DNA of 45,336 bases from a virus, in IMG/VR virus record IMGVR_UViG_3300043448_001134, positions 1-45,336 of that record. The stretch is one strand, 5' to 3'. The translations under genes and the position numbers were made by a program. The notes beneath the pieces were generated by a model. It searched no databases. It was not told where the DNA came from and was given only the letters and a program-made list of their open reading frames with translations. This document shows positions 29,426-36,927 of the stretch, piece by piece (positions within the stretch are counted from its first letter, which is position 1; each line of letters begins with the position of its first letter).

Positions 29426-30700
29426 TTACCTCTGTTCAATCCAGTTTAATACTGCAAGTGCTGATTTGTTGGTGTTTGGAGATGCACAAGCAAGTGTAAA
29501 AGTATCACTGATTGTTCCAATACCCGATCTTCCAAGTTGTAAATCTGCAAGTCTATCAACTTCAATCAAAGTAGAACCACCAGAAACCACAAATCCAGAA
29601 AGAATATCTCTACCACCAGAAAGTGCAGTTGCAGAAGTATCAAACTGAACAAAAGAATCTACATCTGCGTGATTTGTCCAGACTGGATTGGTTAATGTTG
29701 CATTCTGCAAAAGTTTCCAATACACATTAGTATTATCATTAGTCACTGCTTGCAGAGACCTTAAAAGCATTACCGCATTCAGAGCAGTTGATTTGAGTCT
29801 CAAACTAATGATTGGATAAAATGTATTTGCAACTGACATTGTGGTTCCAGTAATGCCGTTAGATTGACTCAGAAGAGTTCCGAGTTTGTCTACATTACCA
29901 TCTTGAATCAGAGAATTGGAACCCTGATACATGTAATGAGTTCCTGCAACACCAGTTACATTTTCAATCTCAAGACGAATAGGAAGAAATGGAGTAGAAC
30001 ACCAAACTCTATCAAGATTATTTGAGTTATAAAATGTGTGACTCTTAATCGTCTCACCTTCCATTAACCAATTAAAATCTACGGTTCCTGCACCATACCA
30101 CTCATAACTTATAGAAATCATTTGTTGTTTTGTTGGGTCTGCAGTTACACCAGTCCAACCATTACCATCAAACTTTTCACCATTCCAATCATCTCTAGAT
30201 ACTCTTCTTTCTGTAGTAATTCCAGATGTAGTAGTGCGAATGACATAAGAATATGTTCCTCCATCATCCTCAAAGTAAGCACCATTATTATCATCAAACA
30301 ATCCAAATCTTCTGCGAATACCTACCTGTGGAGTATCAAGACGAATTGCAAATGCAAGTGTTGCAGGTCTTCCAGGAATGTATCTCATCACATTCTTGGT
30401 TTGTCTAATGATTTTACTTCCAGTAGTAACACCCACTTGCATAGTTACATTACTGGAATATTGGTTCCAAGTTGCAGTTGCAATTCCGACTACTCTTTCA
30501 TCCCAAACATCAGTCTCCTTACCATACTGAAAAGTATTAAAGAAAACTGTTTGGAACGGAGAAGTCTTTAATCTGTTGTTATTAGAAAACTGTGGTCTCC
30601 AATCTGTCTGGTTTCCCCAGTGATCTGCAATATTGAAAACTTCAAACAGACTTCTTTCTTGATTTAGAAAGTCTTGTTCGTTCTTGTTCCACTGAGCCAT
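29426..30700 (-). CDS. Probable virion structural protein (424 aa), unknown
   Basis: I recognise this only as a type of protein seen in marine T4-like phages. It begins MAQWNKNEQDFLNQERSLFE and has many beta strands rich in Thr, Asn, Gly and aromatic residues. It shows FGLFDDNNGAYFEDDGGTYS and SISYEWYGAGTVDFNW segments, which look like a concanavalin/jelly-roll sheet. There are no enzyme motifs, signal peptide or membrane segment. It lies between gp17 and the 550-aa mosaic protein, separating gp16 from gp17, which are adjacent in T4. Its codon and base use look less AT-rich than those of gp14-gp15, suggesting separate acquisition. A surface or fibre-related role is a guess. Confidence 0.8.
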   Translation of the reverse strand: MAQWNKNEQDFLNQERSLFEVFNIADHWGNQTDWRPQFSNNNRLKTSPFQTVFFNTFQYGKETDVWDERVVGIATATWNQYSSNVTMQVGVTTGSKIIRQTKNVMRYIPGRPATLAFAIRLDTPQVGIRRRFGLFDDNNGAYFEDDGGTYSYVIRTTTSGITTERRVSRDDWNGEKFDGNGWTGVTADPTKQQMISISYEWYGAGTVDFNWLMEGETIKSHTFYNSNNLDRVWCSTPFLPIRLEIENVTGVAGTHYMYQGSNSLIQDGNVDKLGTLLSQSNGITGTTMSVANTFYPIISLRLKSTALNAVMLLRSLQAVTNDNTNVYWKLLQNATLTNPVWTNHADVDSFVQFDTSATALSGGRDILSGFVVSGGSTLIEVDRLADLQLGRSGIGTISDTFTLACASPNTNKSALAVLNWIEQR

Positions 30701-30703
30701 GAA

Positions 30704-31012
30704 TCACTCACCCCATGTTAATCTTTCTGGTTGATATCTCTGTGCATTTTTAACTTTTAAAGAACTGGTTGAGTTTGGATAAATGTTATGAACGATTGCA
30801 CCAGGATATTCATCTTGCAGTTGTTCTGCAAGTTTATTTTTATCAATCATTTTACCTTCAACTTCCATACGATAAATCTTTCCTTGCCAAACTACATCAG
30901 CAAGAAAAGATTCACTTGCTTGTTCCGGCTGAGATGAATTCATATAAAGATTGCCATTAAAATCTCCGGCAATATTTACACTTTCTGAAATAAACTGTTG
31001 AAAACTTTTCAT
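30704..31012 (-). CDS. Small protein with MKSFQQF start, unknown function
   Basis: This 102-aa protein begins MKSFQQFISESVNIAGDFNG. The M-K-(S/T)-F-Q-(Q/Y)-F opening is one I recall from several cyanophage virion proteins, and a related GKTFQYFMEK sits at 452-461 in the adjacent mosaic protein. The second half has a basic-acidic alternation (VEGKMIDKNKLAEQLQDEYP) and ends RLTWGE. An in-frame ATG at 31024 would add four residues and overlap the upstream gene; I prefer 31012 because of the motif. The function is unknown. Confidence 0.72.
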   Translation of the reverse strand: MKSFQQFISESVNIAGDFNGNLYMNSSQPEQASESFLADVVWQGKIYRMEVEGKMIDKNKLAEQLQDEYPGAIVHNIYPNSTSSLKVKNAQRYQPERLTWGE

Positions 31013-31017
31013 TTGAT

Positions 31018-32670
31018 TTACCATTTTACTTTATTTGCCCAATATGCAGCAGACATTGGACCTTTGGCAATATTTTTTGCATGTCTAGTTTGAAATCTGT
31101 GGCGACGACTTGCATACACTTTTGATTCTCCTTCTTTTTTTGGAGAACCTTTTACTCCTCTTTGCCCAAAGCGAATAATTTTTTCTTCACCACCAGAACA
31201 TGCTTTAACAACATGAGACTTACCCGTGAGTGAATCACCCACGGGATCGGGCTTTGGGGAATTACACTTCATCTTTGACTTTTCAATTTTTTCCATAAAA
31301 TATTGAAATGTCTTTCCTTCAGAAACGGATTGTTGCTTACTTCCTCTCCAAACTCCATTATCATCAACAATTGGTTTCATGTGATCTGGACCAATTATAT
31401 CAACAATATTAGCAAATGTATTTCCATTTGCATCTTCAATAGATACAGACTCCTTGCGAATGTCTGGAAGTTTTGCTCCAGTTGCTCTTGGTTCTTTACC
31501 TTTTGGATGTGCTGGTTTTCCACCACCAAGACCAGATTTTGGTTTTAACTTTGGTTCATTAGAAACACTCTCTGCCTTCATTTCGCCACTATCTACATAA
31601 TCTGCTGCACTATCTAGATAATCTGCCGCCTTTGTAATTTTTGATTGAACCCATGCTTCAATATTTCCTTCACCCTCCATTTTTTTCTTAAGTCTTTTGG
31701 CTGCTGAAATAATGGTAGAAAGTTCAGAACGTGCCATTGAATATTCATGATCCCTTTCTTCATTTGCTGGATGTGGTCTATTGGGGTCATATGAATTTGA
31801 TGCTAAAGCAATTGGGGTTGAAAACATATCCCAATATTTTGGTCCATATTTACACTCATTTTTAGTTTCATTTTTTTGGCATTTGGGGCAGTATCTAATC
31901 ATTTCCAGTTCTTCGTTTGTTTTTTCACAACGATTATATGTTTTTCCAAAAAGTGTTTGAGTTCCAGTTTTTTTATATCCTTTCCAGCATTTTTTCGCTT
32001 CATTCATTGTAAAATCTTCTGATTTGGTTCCCCAATTCGCTGCACCAACTTTACGACATTTGACAAGTGCTCCTGAAGCATAGGCACTAGGCCAAATTTT
32101 ATACCTACTCTTTACTTTATGGTAACAAGAGTCTTTTTCACCTTTTTTTTCTTGAATGTTTTCTTCTTGAGTCACGATTTTTGCTTCTCCCGATCTATTT
32201 GGATTTGGGTCTTCTTTACGTTTTTTAGCAGATCTTTTATTTCTTTCTTTTTTAGACATATTGGCACGATCATCTGGATCGCGGCAAAAAGGTTTTGTAG
32301 TCTGTCCTGGTTGTTTGGCACAAGGTTTTCCATCATATTTACCACCTGTTTGAACCCAACCACCATCATCAAACCATCTGTGCAAACTATATTTTGGTGA
32401 TGATGCCCCAATACCATCAGTTGCTTCTTTTACATCTTTAAACTTTTTATGTTCTTTTTTAGCAGATGCCTCCATTTTTTTCAGACGAGTATAATAATCA
32501 GGTATTTCATCTAAATGCTGCAATGCTATTTCTTTAGCAAGTTCATGATCTTTCGTGTGTTCATGTTCTATGGGTTCTCCCATATCCAACTGCTTTTGTA
32601 TAAATGAAGTATCAAGACGATGCTTTTTAGCAATTGCCTCAACAGTTTTAAATGGTTTTATTTTACCCAC
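31018..32670 (-). CDS. Mosaic multi-module phage protein (550 aa)
   Basis: This protein looks like several small phage modules joined end to end. Residues 8-70 are helical (SFIQKQLDMGEPIEHEHTKD). Residues 114-160 hold GKPCAKQPGQTTKPFCRD and a basic KKRK stretch. Residues 181-215 hold CYHKVKSRYKIWPSAYASGA and CRKVGAANWG. Residues 228-248 hold CWKGYKKTG and YNRCEK. Residues 260-274 are a CPKC zinc-ribbon-like part. Residues 308-362 are helical. Residues 468-550 contain VVKACSGGEEKIIRFGQ and end MSAAYWANKVKW (DUF6321-like). Sequences such as DVKE/ATDG (79-86) and SVSE/GKTF (448-455) could be gp21 sites. The start is a GTG at 32670; an in-frame stop lies just upstream. The function is unknown; the cysteines and basic charge suggest nucleic-acid or metal binding. 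Confidence 0.82.
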   Translation of the reverse strand: MGKIKPFKTVEAIAKKHRLDTSFIQKQLDMGEPIEHEHTKDHELAKEIALQHLDEIPDYYTRLKKMEASAKKEHKKFKDVKEATDGIGASSPKYSLHRWFDDGGWVQTGGKYDGKPCAKQPGQTTKPFCRDPDDRANMSKKERNKRSAKKRKEDPNPNRSGEAKIVTQEENIQEKKGEKDSCYHKVKSRYKIWPSAYASGALVKCRKVGAANWGTKSEDFTMNEAKKCWKGYKKTGTQTLFGKTYNRCEKTNEELEMIRYCPKCQKNETKNECKYGPKYWDMFSTPIALASNSYDPNRPHPANEERDHEYSMARSELSTIISAAKRLKKKMEGEGNIEAWVQSKITKAADYLDSAADYVDSGEMKAESVSNEPKLKPKSGLGGGKPAHPKGKEPRATGAKLPDIRKESVSIEDANGNTFANIVDIIGPDHMKPIVDDNGVWRGSKQQSVSEGKTFQYFMEKIEKSKMKCNSPKPDPVGDSLTGKSHVVKACSGGEEKIIRFGQRGVKGSPKKEGESKVYASRRHRFQTRHAKNIAKGPMSAAYWANKVKW

Positions 32671-32683
32671 AGATAAATTTATC

Positions 32684-33124
32684 TTACTCTTTATTATTTA
32701 GAAAACCTTGCTTCAGTAGTTTAGATAATTCTGCAGTAGATCCAACAAATAATGCGTTATTAGTCACATTTGTTGTTTTTGGAGTTTCTTCTGCAACTTC
32801 TTTAAGTTTTTTTTGTAAATCTATGAGTTTATCCGTAGTATCCGCAACATTTTTTATAAGTTGTCCTGCAACTTCATAAGCTCTAGGACTTCCACCTTCT
32901 CCGGCAAGTTCCATTATTCCATTAATTGCTTCTTGACCTTTTTCGATCAAAGAATACAAATTTGCTCTTGTATACTCGTAATCTTTTTTAATATCAGTAA
33001 TTTGATCAGATTTTTCTATTGGAATTACCTCAGTTAAATCCAATTCAGTTTCTTTTTCTGAAGATTTTACTATTTTGTGATCTATGTTAAAAGATTCGTT
33101 GAGTTTTTCATAATTATTTTTCAT
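32684..33124 (-). CDS. 16: gp16 terminase small subunit
   Basis: This 146-aa protein is the DNA-recognition subunit of the packaging terminase. The body is helical with a central KKDYEYTRANLYSLIEKGQE block and SPRAYEVAGQLIKNVADTTD, both typical of cyanophage gp16, and a C-terminal FVGSTAELSKLLKQG segment. The length is close to T4 gp16 (164 aa). In T4 it is adjacent to gp17; here three genes lie between them. Confidence 0.9.
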   Translation of the reverse strand: MKNNYEKLNESFNIDHKIVKSSEKETELDLTEVIPIEKSDQITDIKKDYEYTRANLYSLIEKGQEAINGIMELAGEGGSPRAYEVAGQLIKNVADTTDKLIDLQKKLKEVAEETPKTTNVTNNALFVGSTAELSKLLKQGFLNNKE

Positions 33125-33141
33125 TATTTATTTCCTATCTC

Positions 33142-33939
33142 TTAAATATCCTCTTTTTTAGTCGGACTAAAAACTTTTCCATCATCAAAATATTCCCAGG
33201 TCTCACTAAATCCAAAATCATCGTCATAATTAGCAGTTTCTGGATCTGGTGTGAGAGTATATCTCATTTCTCTCTTCGCAATTGAAACGTCAGTGTTGCT
33301 ATAAGAATCAACTTGAACTTTGCGAATAAGACCATCTGTTGTTTCTGCTATTGGTCCGAATAAGTAAGTTTTTGCAGTAAAACTGAAAGTGTATATTAAT
33401 AGTCTTCTAGTCGAAAAATCTCCCTCATAGTCATCAGTGAATGAAATATTATCTAAAACAACGGGAATATCTCTTTTTTCTCCTATAGAATCTATCAGAT
33501 TTACAGTTATATTAAAAGAAGGTTGAAAATATGGTAATATTTGCTCAACTATTTGTAATGCATCATCATTTAATTTGCATATTGCATTTAATTCAAAACC
33601 AATATTATATGGAACTGGCATAAAAACTTTTTTTAAATTCTGCCCATCGACTGCTTTAAAAGTTTGATTTATTCCAGATTTTCTTGATGGATCATATTGA
33701 ATAGAAACCATTTCAAAAGACATTCTTGGTAATGTAATTTGAACTGGTTTATTTAAATCCGCTTGTTGCTGTAATCTGGAAAGAAATTTTTGAGATGGTC
33801 CATATGCCAAAGGAACTTTTAATTCACTATAAGTATCATCATTTTCATCTAAGTGTCTTATATACAACTCATTAAACAAAGTGCCAAATGCAACGATGGT
33901 TTTTCTTATAATTTCGTGATAAAAATAAGTTCCTAACAT
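33142..33939 (-). CDS. 15: gp15 tail sheath stabiliser
   Basis: This 265-aa protein caps the tail and joins it to the neck. It begins MLGTYFYHEIIRKTIVAFGT, the standard gp15 opening, followed by LFNELYIRH and the RMSFEMVSIQYDPSRK block. The length matches T4 gp15 (272 aa). The ATG overlaps the gp14 stop by one base (TAATG). Confidence 0.95.
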   Translation of the reverse strand: MLGTYFYHEIIRKTIVAFGTLFNELYIRHLDENDDTYSELKVPLAYGPSQKFLSRLQQQADLNKPVQITLPRMSFEMVSIQYDPSRKSGINQTFKAVDGQNLKKVFMPVPYNIGFELNAICKLNDDALQIVEQILPYFQPSFNITVNLIDSIGEKRDIPVVLDNISFTDDYEGDFSTRRLLIYTFSFTAKTYLFGPIAETTDGLIRKVQVDSYSNTDVSIAKREMRYTLTPDPETANYDDDFGFSETWEYFDDGKVFSPTKKEDI

Positions 33940-35339
33940 TAGTAATTACCGAATAAGTTTTCTTCTGAAAAATCTAATATAGCATCTGCTTCCAATTCAA
34001 TCTCTTCATTTTGTTGATATTTATCAACAAAATCACCTTTAGAAACTGACTTTAAAGTATACAGTGCAGAAGATGCAGATCCAACAATAGTTTCTCCAGG
34101 AGAAAATCTGCCATCTATAATTCCAACTTCTAAAACATTTGTAGACTTAGACCAATTTTTAACTCTTGACCTAGTTCCGGAAGTTGTACCAGTTACAACT
34201 TCATTAAATTGATATGTTCCTATTCCTGTTAATACCGGTGGATTTGATACTATTATTGTAGGAATTCCAACGTAACCAATTCCAGCATCTTCTATCAAAA
34301 TTTGAGTTATTGATCCACCAGTTCCAACAACTGATCTAGTTTTTGCAGTTATAGCAGAACCAACATTTGGAGATGATATTACAACTGTTGGTGCATTTAC
34401 ATAACCCTGTCCTTGATTTTGAATAAAAATAGTTCCAATACCATTATAAGTAGTTTCTATTTCTGCAATAGCTTTAGCGCCAATTCCACTTCCATTTGGA
34501 AAAATTGTAACTGTTGGTGCAACAGTATAACCAGATCCAGGATTAACTAGTAATATTTCTTTTACTGAACATACTCCACCTTTACATCTAGTAAAAACTC
34601 TTCCTGTTGCATTTGTTCCTCCATTCGGAGCTGGTGTAAATGAAACTGTTGGAATTCCAACATAATCATATCCATCATCATTTAAAATAACTCTTCTTAC
34701 ATAACCACTTGCGAGTTGTGTTGTTACTGTTGCTGTTGCTCCAATTCCTATTAAGTTAAGTGCAGTAATATATCCTTGATTTTGTAAAGTATCGTCTAAA
34801 TTTTCAATAGAAGCATTACTTTCGCTCCATCCTCCAACTTCATCTTCATACTCAAAGAGTTCACATTTTAATTCGTAAACATAAGTTTTACCCAATTGAT
34901 AAAAAGGTTGCTCATGCTCAACAAACTTAATTTCAAATAATCTACCACCCAATGGAAAATAAATTAAATCACCTTCTCTAGGTCTAAGATAAACTGCAAT
35001 TTCACTATCATCAATCTCTGATAAAAATGGAGAAATAAAATCTTCAAATCTTTCCTTTGAAATTACTAAACTTAATTCATCCCTTAAACTCATTCCAAAT
35101 TTTGTTAGAATATCTCCAGATCCAGAATATCCTTCATAATTATTGACATATGCTTCAATTGAAAAACTATCATCAAATTTTGATGTTGTTACTTCCCTTA
35201 GTATATTATCAATTTTTATAAAAGTTCTCGGAAGATAGAGAACTTCGACTCCATACATCTGCAATTGTTCATTTATAAGACTTTGTATTAATCTTTGCTC
35301 ACCGGGTGACCCATTTAAAAAAAATGAATTGAGAGACAT
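33939..35339 (-). CDS. 14: gp14 neck protein with four GSGY repeats
   Basis: This 466-aa protein is the T4-type neck protein gp14. The N-terminal 170 residues (SPGEQRLIQSLINEQLQMYG, YLPRT, LRPREGDLIYFPL, FYQLGKTYVYELKCELFEYE) are the family core. Inserted after it are four repeats with a period of about 43 residues: DDGYDYVGIPTVSF (222-235), NPGSGYTVAPTVTI (266-279), NQGQGYVNAPTVVI (308-321) and DAGIGYVGIPTIIV (351-364). This roughly doubles the size relative to T4 gp14 (256 aa). The same repeat occurs in gp8 and in the giant protein. The C-terminus (ILDFSEENLFGNY) resumes the family pattern. Confidence 0.92.
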   Translation of the reverse strand: MSLNSFFLNGSPGEQRLIQSLINEQLQMYGVEVLYLPRTFIKIDNILREVTTSKFDDSFSIEAYVNNYEGYSGSGDILTKFGMSLRDELSLVISKERFEDFISPFLSEIDDSEIAVYLRPREGDLIYFPLGGRLFEIKFVEHEQPFYQLGKTYVYELKCELFEYEDEVGGWSESNASIENLDDTLQNQGYITALNLIGIGATATVTTQLASGYVRRVILNDDGYDYVGIPTVSFTPAPNGGTNATGRVFTRCKGGVCSVKEILLVNPGSGYTVAPTVTIFPNGSGIGAKAIAEIETTYNGIGTIFIQNQGQGYVNAPTVVISSPNVGSAITAKTRSVVGTGGSITQILIEDAGIGYVGIPTIIVSNPPVLTGIGTYQFNEVVTGTTSGTRSRVKNWSKSTNVLEVGIIDGRFSPGETIVGSASSALYTLKSVSKGDFVDKYQQNEEIELEADAILDFSEENLFGNY

Positions 35340-35342
35340 AAC

Positions 35343-36188
35343 TTATCCTATAAAATCGTATGGTGGAAGTTCGTATTCTGAAGACATTTTTTGTTTTATA
35401 GACTCTAATTCTCTTTCGCCATCTTCATAAAGTTCTCTCCCATTCAACTCAATTCCGCCAGGTAATTTGACTCCTCTAAATTTAATTAGATTTTGTCCCC
35501 ATTGTTTTTTCATTAAAGAAGTTAAATATTGTTTTAAAAAACTATCATTATAAACTTTAGTAAAGTCATTTGGATCTAAGATACGATAGCAATCTATAAT
35601 TAAAAAGTCTCCCGATTCAATTCCTTCCCAATTAAAATCTAAATATAATCTATTTTGTCTCTTATTAAATCTAACTTGTTTATCAGTTGTTAGTAAAAAA
35701 TCAATATCTTCTAGATATGATTTAACCATCGAATATTGTAATAGTTGTATAGAATTAAAATAATAAAGATCATTTAAAAATAATTGATATTTAATACTGA
35801 ACATTCCAGAAGAAATAGTACTAGCATTAAATTTAAATAATTTTTCAACACCTATTACAGAATCTGGTATTTGTATATAATTTGAAGACTCATAAAAATT
35901 AAATGATTTAGTAACGCCGTTTATAGATGAAGTTCCTGTTGTTGTTGTTATTCCAGGTCCTATAGGATTTTTTGCACTTGCTTTTCCTCTATCAATATCT
36001 TCTTGAGAAACTTGATATTTTAAATACATTCTTTCAACGCCATCAAAATGACGCTCATTGAAATATTGTAACGCATCATCAACAAGATCGTCTATTTGCT
36101 CATCGTCTATATTAATTTCTAAAACAGGAGCACCTAAACGCCTTAGACAATAATCAATTAATTCTTTCCTACTTGAGGGCTTTGCCAT
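35343..36188 (-). CDS. 13: gp13 neck protein
   Basis: This 281-aa protein joins head and tail with gp14. It begins with KPSSRKELIDYCLRRLGAPV and has the EINIDDEQIDDLVDDALQYF helix, ERMYLKY and, near the end, LTSLMKKQWGQNLIKFRGVK. These are strong gp13 marks. The length is close to T4 gp13 (309 aa). An AGGAGT Shine-Dalgarno precedes the ATG. It ends three bases before gp14. Confidence 0.95.
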   Translation of the reverse strand: MAKPSSRKELIDYCLRRLGAPVLEINIDDEQIDDLVDDALQYFNERHFDGVERMYLKYQVSQEDIDRGKASAKNPIGPGITTTTGTSSINGVTKSFNFYESSNYIQIPDSVIGVEKLFKFNASTISSGMFSIKYQLFLNDLYYFNSIQLLQYSMVKSYLEDIDFLLTTDKQVRFNKRQNRLYLDFNWEGIESGDFLIIDCYRILDPNDFTKVYNDSFLKQYLTSLMKKQWGQNLIKFRGVKLPGGIELNGRELYEDGERELESIKQKMSSEYELPPYDFIG

Positions 36189-36198
36189 TAAATTACTC

Positions 36199-36543
36199 CT
36201 AACGGGTTACTCCTTCCCTAACTAAAACAGAACCTTCAATAACTCTTGAAGCAACATTAGAAACTGTATTAGTTACTAAAATGTCGTAAATATATCTTCC
36301 AGGTTTTAAACTAGATGTTTCACTTTTTCCCAATCCAATTCTAATTTGTCCAGTTCCAGTATTTACTATACTGGATGTAAATGTTGTTACTCCAACACTT
36401 CCATGCCATTTTCTCATTTGAGATTGGACTATTGAATTAGTCAAATCAAAAGGAACGTCTGTGGAACTATTGGACAGAAAAAAATCCTGAGAAAAAGTCG
36501 CACCAGAATTGATAATTAAATTGCTTACATATACTGATGCCAT
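36199..36543 (-). CDS. Ig-like/BppU-type small structural protein (114 aa)
   Basis: This 114-aa protein consists of beta strands with the pattern of the N-terminal BppU/Ig-like domain found in phage baseplates: GATFSQDFFLSNSSTDVPFD, then a LKPGRYIYDILVTN strand and VIEGSVLVREGVTR at the end. A perfect late box lies 25 bases upstream. It directly precedes gp13. A tail-fibre or baseplate accessory role is likely but unproven. Confidence 0.8.
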   Translation of the reverse strand: MASVYVSNLIINSGATFSQDFFLSNSSTDVPFDLTNSIVQSQMRKWHGSVGVTTFTSSIVNTGTGQIRIGLGKSETSSLKPGRYIYDILVTNTVSNVASRVIEGSVLVREGVTR

Positions 36544-36559
36544 TGAAAAAAATAGTATT

Positions 36560-36736
36560 CTAAAAAATATTTATACTCATGTTAGAAATAACTTCTTGTT
36601 GCTTTAGATATAATTTACAATATAACTTGCAAAAATTTTTAAGCTCATCTAAAGTTAGTTCGTCTATAGACCTGCAATGTTTTTCATATTCGAATAATTT
36701 ATCTATAGAATCAATTTGAATTTCTTCCGGTTTCAT
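36560..36736 (-). CDS. Small helical protein (58 aa)
   Basis: A complete frame from ATG 36736 to TAG 36560. It starts MKPEEIQIDSIDKLFEYEKH, is rich in Leu, Glu and Lys (IDELTLDELKNFCKLYCKLY) and ends SNMSINIF. It overlaps the 70-aa gene by 26 bases and fills the space up to the 114-aa gene; its last codons contain the late box of that gene. The function is unknown. The long overlap lowers confidence a little. Confidence 0.62.
   Translation of the reverse strand: MKPEEIQIDSIDKLFEYEKHCRSIDELTLDELKNFCKLYCKLYLKQQEVISNMSINIF
36568..36575 (-). promoter_or_regulatory. Late-type promoter box for the 114-aa gene and gp13
   Basis: TATAAATA in GAGTATAAATATTTTTTAG on the minus strand, 25 bases before the ATG at 36543. 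Confidence 0.68.
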
Positions 36737-36923
36737 TTAATAATTCTCCCAATAAAAGTTTAATTTCTTCAAGATCTTTTTTAATGCTACTTATCTCGTC
36801 TTTTTGTTTTTTCTTTTCTTCTTTTATTTTAGTATACTGTGAATAACTATAATCATCCATATTAACTATAGCACCAGTTTTCTCATCTCGATATAAATTT
36901 TTGTGATTTTCTATAGGAATCAT
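36711..36923 (-). CDS. Small coiled-coil protein (70 aa)
   Basis: This 70-aa protein has a short N-terminal beta hairpin (KNLYRDEKTGAIVNMDDYSY) and then a continuous charged heptad helix (KIKEEKKKQKDEISSIKKDL followed by EEIKLLLGELL). It probably forms a coiled coil. I recall a similar short gene next to the giant DUF4815 gene in cyanomyoviruses. It begins five bases after the stop of that gene. Possible role as an assembly chaperone or trimerisation partner of a tail protein; unproven. Confidence 0.78.
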   Translation of the reverse strand: MIPIENHKNLYRDEKTGAIVNMDDYSYSQYTKIKEEKKKQKDEISSIKKDLEEIKLLLGELLNETGRNSN

Positions 36924-36927
36924 AATT

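Noticed and set aside
32672-32683. 12-base perfect palindrome GATAAATTTATC before the GTG start of the mosaic protein
   Set aside because: It is all A/T except for the end bases and short; in such AT-rich DNA this is expected by chance. No second copy was noticed.
36560-36923. Possible frameshift joining the 70-aa and 58-aa genes
   Set aside because: The 26-base overlap could suggest one broken gene, but each part has its own ATG and complete composition (coiled coil versus compact helices), so two overlapping genes are more likely.
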